Positions 61,141-64,000 of a stretch of 64,000 nt of DNA are shown here, in pieces. Location: NCBI RefSeq assembly GCF_003853705.1, contig NZ_QTQI01000023.1, positions 1 through 64,000 of the forward strand. Reading direction: 5' to 3'. The notes under the pieces are model-generated. The model did no database searches and was not told where the DNA came from. It saw nothing but the letters and a program-made list of their open reading frames with translations. Origin of the DNA: Burkholderia sp. Bp8992 (GTDB taxonomy: Bacteria > Pseudomonadota > Gammaproteobacteria > Burkholderiales > Burkholderiaceae). Numbering within the stretch: position 1 is the stretch's first letter; each line of letters starts with the position of its first letter. The translations under genes and the position numbers were made by a program.

Positions 61141-61434
61141 TTACCGGCCCCCGCCGGCGAGCTGGTTGCTTTCCGGCGTCGGGCGATACGGGCCTTGCGC
61201 GAGCTCGATTCCTTGCGGATACGAAGTCGCCTTGCGCAGGTACGCGAGCGTGCCGTCCTTGCGTGCCTGTTCGACTTCCGCACTCACTTCGGCGCGCGTA
61301 CGCGGGCCGTTGTGTTGCGAGTACCACGACGTGTTGCCGTAGTCGCCGGCGTGCGGCGTGCCCGAATCGGCGAAGGCCGGGGCGGACACGGCGAGCGTGA
61401 GAGCGAGGGCGGAGAGAAGATGGCGGCGGTTCAT
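61141..61434 (-). CDS. DUF4148 secreted protein
   Basis: A 97-residue protein with a signal peptide (LLSALALTLAVSAPAFA) and the DUF4148 core: TRAEVSAEVEQARKDGTLAYLRKATSYPQ (in parts). The family is common and often multicopy in Burkholderiales; its role is unknown. AGGAG lies 7 bp before the ATG. Confidence 0.85.
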   Translation of the reverse strand: MNRRHLLSALALTLAVSAPAFADSGTPHAGDYGNTSWYSQHNGPRTRAEVSAEVEQARKDGTLAYLRKATSYPQGIELAQGPYRPTPESNQLAGGGR

Positions 61435-61824
61435 GGCTAACTCCTAGAGATGTCGGAGCTGGCGCCTGAGCGTTTACTCCGGTCCCGCCAGGCGGGATCT
61501 GTTCGATGCGCAACGAGGTGCGCGACAGGGTTTACTCTAGGTATCTGTTCCGTCGCGATAAATGCGGCAGATGCGAATTGAATTGTCGCCGTACCGAAAC
61601 AATTGGAATCCGCACACGCAGTGAGGACATGCGCACGGCCTTGCCTGGCGGCGCCGACAGCGGGATACCGCAGGTCGAACGGAGCGCGCCGCGACGATCG
61701 GTGCGAGTGCAGCAACAGTCCTTTGCGCACGATGGCACGATGGCACGATGCCGCGGCCGTGCCGTTCGGCGCGCGTCGTGCCGACGGGAGCGGCCAGCTA
61801 CGCCGCACGCTGGTGGGTGGCGGG
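61435..61824. other. Intergenic region with an 8-bp tandem repeat
   Basis: No gene is seen in these 390 bp between the DUF4148 gene and the response regulator gene. At 61727-61750 the octamer GCACGATG is repeated three times without interruption. Confidence 0.4.
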
Positions 61825-62511
61825 TCAGATCGCTTCGAGCCGGTAGCCCAGCGTATAGACCGCGCTGAGGCGCACGCCGTTCGACGGCTGCAGCGCGAGC
61901 TTCATGCGCAGCCGGTAGATATGCGTGTCGAGGCTGCGCGACACGCCTGCCATGTCGCGCCCCCAGAGTGACCGAATCAGCGCGTCGCGCGGCATGATGC
62001 GCCCGGGATTGCGAAACAGCAGCACGGCGAGATCGAACTCGCGCGGTGTCAGCTTGACCGGCACGCCGTTCAACAGCGCGGTGCGCGTCGTCGTGTCGAT
62101 CACGTAGCTGCCGAGATTGAGCACGTTATGCCGGCTGTTGCCGCCGTGATAGGCGCGCCTCAGCAATGCATTGCTCCGTGCCAGCAGTTCGAACCGGTTG
62201 ATCGGCTTGACCATGTAGTCGTCCGCCCCCGCGTTCATCGCGGAGAAGATCTCGTCCTCGCGCATGCGGTTGGTCAGAAAAAGGATGGGCAGGCGGCCAC
62301 CGATGCGTTCGCGCGTCCACTGAAGTACCTCGAATCCGGACATGCCGGGCACCTGCCAGTCGAGAATCAGCAGATCGACCACCGAACTCTCAAGGTGACG
62401 AATGGCCTGGTTTCCGTTACTCACCGCATGCACGCGATAGCCGGCCATTTCCAATATCGAGGCGATCAATTCGACATAGGCGGGATCATCCTCGAGATAG
62501 AGGACGTTCAT
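61825..62511 (-). CDS. OmpR/PhoB-family response regulator (orphan)
   Basis: A 228-residue two-domain regulator. The receiver has the acidic pair in YLEDDPAY, the phospho-acceptor Asp51 in DLLILDWQVPGMSGF, Thr in LFLTN and Lys in DYMVKPINRFELL. The winged helix ends with LTPREFDLAVLLFRNPGRIMPRDALIRSLWG (in parts) and SLDTHIYRLRMKLAL. The start at 62511 gives the family N-terminus; an extended frame is unsupported. No sensor kinase gene is adjacent, so its partner is elsewhere. It is divergent from the H-NS-like gene. Confidence 0.9.
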   Translation of the reverse strand: MNVLYLEDDPAYVELIASILEMAGYRVHAVSNGNQAIRHLESSVVDLLILDWQVPGMSGFEVLQWTRERIGGRLPILFLTNRMREDEIFSAMNAGADDYMVKPINRFELLARSNALLRRAYHGGNSRHNVLNLGSYVIDTTTRTALLNGVPVKLTPREFDLAVLLFRNPGRIMPRDALIRSLWGRDMAGVSRSLDTHIYRLRMKLALQPSNGVRLSAVYTLGYRLEAI

Positions 62512-62836
62512 ATACGTCTCCTTCGATGTTGACCGGAGCGATCGGGCCGTATCGTGCGTCCAGGCGGGAACGGACGATCCGACGCGACGCGCGATGATCG
62601 GCAGCACGTAATTTGCCGCGATATGCGCGTCGATGCGCCGGAAAAATTGTCAACGATTTTGAACGTTGGAAATGCGCGAATGTGGGGCAATAACTCAATT
62701 TTCGACGGATGGATGGAGGGAGTGAGGCCAGTTTTTGTTGACAAACGTTGTCAATGTGCGCGAACGACGCGATTACGCTTGATCGTGTCGGCAGCAGGTC
62801 GGCGCAACGACAGGAACGAACGATTCGGGAGCGGGC
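62512..62836. promoter_or_regulatory. Divergent spacer with a 17-bp palindrome ahead of the H-NS-like gene
   Basis: TTGACAA-ACG-TTGTCAA at 62738-62754 is a perfect inverted repeat 83 bp before the H-NS-like start, and TTGTCAACG also occurs at 62647-62655. Either may be an operator. The spacer is otherwise empty. Confidence 0.4.
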
Positions 62837-63154
62837 ATGTTGATTTACAAGTCGTATGTGGAAAAAAAGGCACTCCTCGAAACACAACTGGAGCGGGAGC
62901 GCCTCGCCATTGCGGCGACGGTGCTGCTCGAGGTACGGCGTTGCGTCGAGGAGTTCGGTTTCACGCCGAACGAAATTTTTCCCGGTGACGGCGGTACACC
63001 CTCAAGAAAACGTCGCGCGAAATACGTCAATCCGGATACGGGCCAAACGTGGTCAGGCGTCGGCCGTGAGCCGACATGGTTGCGGGGGCAGGATCGAAGC
63101 CGGTTCGCGATCGATGCGCCGGCGGGTGATTCGAATCAATCTGAGCATTCCTGA
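62837..63154 (+). CDS. H-NS-like histone family protein
   Basis: A 105-residue nucleoid protein. The N-terminal half is a charged helix (YVEKKALLETQLERERLAIA) that should oligomerise, and the C-terminal domain carries KYVNPDTGQTWSGVGREPTWL, the AT-hook-like H-NS DNA-binding motif in its Burkholderia form. It would silence AT-rich or foreign DNA. There is no clear ribosome binding site. It is next to an orphan response regulator and an IS110-like ORF. Confidence 0.87.
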   Translation: MLIYKSYVEKKALLETQLERERLAIAATVLLEVRRCVEEFGFTPNEIFPGDGGTPSRKRRAKYVNPDTGQTWSGVGREPTWLRGQDRSRFAIDAPAGDSNQSEHS

Positions 63155-63439
63155 CGATGTGATGGGCGGCGAATGAGTGCATGGATACGGGCGACGTGAC
63201 AACGCGGCCGCTTCGCGGTAGTCCGCCTGCGTGGTACACCGGCCATCCGCAGTGCAACCCGCAGCACAAACCGTTTGCCGGCTCGACCGCTCCGATGAAC
63301 TCATCCGGAGCGGCACGCTGTTACGAATGGTACCGGTTCCATGTCGGACATATTACATTTTCATTGTGACATTTAGTGAAGCAGATCAATTTCGTGCCGA
63401 CAACGAGCGCACGACGTGGGTCGGCAACGGGGAGTTCGT

Positions 63440-64000
63440 ATGAATGATGCAATGGCCGATCGTGATCGCGTCGGGCTGTGGCCCGAGCCCGTGTGCGTGG
63501 GTATCGGCGTGACGCACGAGACGCTCGAGATGTGTATTTGGTCGCTGAGCGTGATTTTCGGCTACCGGAACGAGACGTTCGGCATCGAGTCGCTGGCTGA
63601 TGCGATCGCCGCATGGGCGCCCGCGCTCATCGTGCTGGAATCGGCCGGCGGGGCCGAGCATGAGGTGGCGTGTGCGCTTCAGGCGCTGCGATTGCCGCTT
63701 GCCATCGTCAAGCCGCATCAGGCGCGGGACTGGCTGCCGGATTCGGCGACGCTACCACTCGACGGAAAAGGGGCGCGGGCGCGCCTTCTGGCGGCGCTCG
63801 CCGATGCGCTGGACCGGCATCCGTCGGGCGGGCGCCTCGTCGAGCCGCTGTCCGATCCGCAACTGGCGCACGTGCAGGCCCTGGTTCAGCGGCGACGTCA
63901 ACTGGCGCGCATGCACATCGCGGAATATCAACTGCTGACGTTGTGTCACGCGAGCGTGCGTAGTGGCATCGTGCAGACGATCGCCTTCCTGAAACACCAG
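63440..64000 (+). CDS. IS110-like transposase relative with eroded catalytic motif (partial, runs off the window)
   Basis: An open frame of 187 codons runs from the ATG at 63440 to the window end. It follows IS110 transposases: VCVGIGVTHETLEMCIW, ALIVLESAGGAEHEVACALQ, LPLAIVKPHQARDWL, and RRRQLARMHIAEY with CHASVRSGIVQTIAFLKHQ. The first catalytic Asp of the DEDD set, normally GIDV, is Gly here, and the KTDxxDA motif is replaced by LDGKGARA. The frame is intact, so it may be a domesticated or regulatory relative rather than simple decay. An AT-rich spacer precedes it; GGGGAG lies upstream of the ATG. Confidence 0.7.
   Translation, partial: MNDAMADRDRVGLWPEPVCVGIGVTHETLEMCIWSLSVIFGYRNETFGIESLADAIAAWAPALIVLESAGGAEHEVACALQALRLPLAIVKPHQARDWLPDSATLPLDGKGARARLLAALADALDRHPSGGRLVEPLSDPQLAHVQALVQRRRQLARMHIAEYQLLTLCHASVRSGIVQTIAFLKHQ

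Noticed and set aside
61727-61750. Possible CRISPR-like or regulatory repeat array
   Set aside because: It is a perfect tandem triplication of an 8-bp unit with no spacers; too short for CRISPR and most likely slippage.
63181-63369. 62-residue frame between the H-NS-like and IS110-like genes
   Set aside because: No ribosome binding site, no recognisable motif, Pro/His-rich random composition.

Overview
The window reads as a high-GC betaproteobacterial chromosome, most likely Burkholderia and probably of the cepacia complex type, on a replicon rich in catabolism and transport. The basis is the protein family content (RhlC-like, PcaF/PcaR, GabR/GabT/GabD, H-NS-like, DUF4148, trimeric porin), the strong GC bias at third codon positions, and the many LysR, IclR, TetR and GntR regulators. 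Species and replicon are inference. No rRNA, tRNA or CRISPR array was seen.

Layout. 1-2.2 kb: tail of an ISL3-type transposase, then an AzgA-like purine permease. 2.2-6.4 kb: TetR regulator, methyltransferase, DUF3455 protein, secreted cyclase-family hydrolase, old yellow enzyme. 6.5-6.8 kb: a nested palindromic MITE-like element. 6.8-11.3 kb: dkgB, luciferase-like oxidoreductase, MoaF-like protein and MFS exporter, with a divergent LysR gene and two matching operator palindromes. 11.4-14.7 kb: zwf, a TetR gene and an SDR gene with paired operators. 14.8-18.2 kb: dTDP-L-rhamnose genes transcribed rmlA-rmlC-rmlD-rmlB with 4-nt overlaps. 18.3-27.6 kb: a DHA2 exporter coupled to a branched-chain-type ABC importer, divergent from a RidA / DadA-like oxidase / racemase / GntR operon. 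27.7-33.1 kb: an RhlC-like rhamnosyltransferase, then a non-phosphorylating L-rhamnose pathway (aldolase, rhamnonate dehydratase, rhamnose dehydrogenase, mutarotase, lactonase).

33.3-38.9 kb: N-acyl amino acid or amide use (M20D amidohydrolase, MHS transporter, LysR, orphan ABC binding protein, AstE-like deacylase), followed by a candidate sRNA. 39.1-41.3 kb: PcaR-like regulator and beta-ketoadipyl-CoA thiolase. 41.4-45.3 kb: DUF523, GNAT, a methyltransferase and an Aer-like chemoreceptor. 45.4-47.2 kb: a lower-GC cassette encoding a PAAR protein, an M35-type metallopeptidase and a secreted OmpA-like protein. It looks like a type VI secretion effector module and is flanked by a second, decayed copy of the chemoreceptor 3' end. 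47.7-52.2 kb: GABA catabolism (gabT, gabD, divergent gabR-like gene). 52.3-56.9 kb: formylglutamate-amidohydrolase-like enzyme, IclR and DcuC-type carrier, divergent from a porin, with two near-identical palindromic operators between them. 56.9-64 kb: DMT transporter, selD, LysE exporter, lipoprotein-like nucleoside permease homologue, DUF4148 protein, orphan response regulator, H-NS-like protein, and an IS110-like ORF with an eroded catalytic motif that runs off the end.

The most notable items are the effector cassette with its flanking chemoreceptor duplication, the promoter-to-terminator sRNA candidate at about 38.96-39.08 kb, the nested palindromic element at 6.5-6.8 kb, and the paired operators that let several local regulons be drawn from sequence alone.
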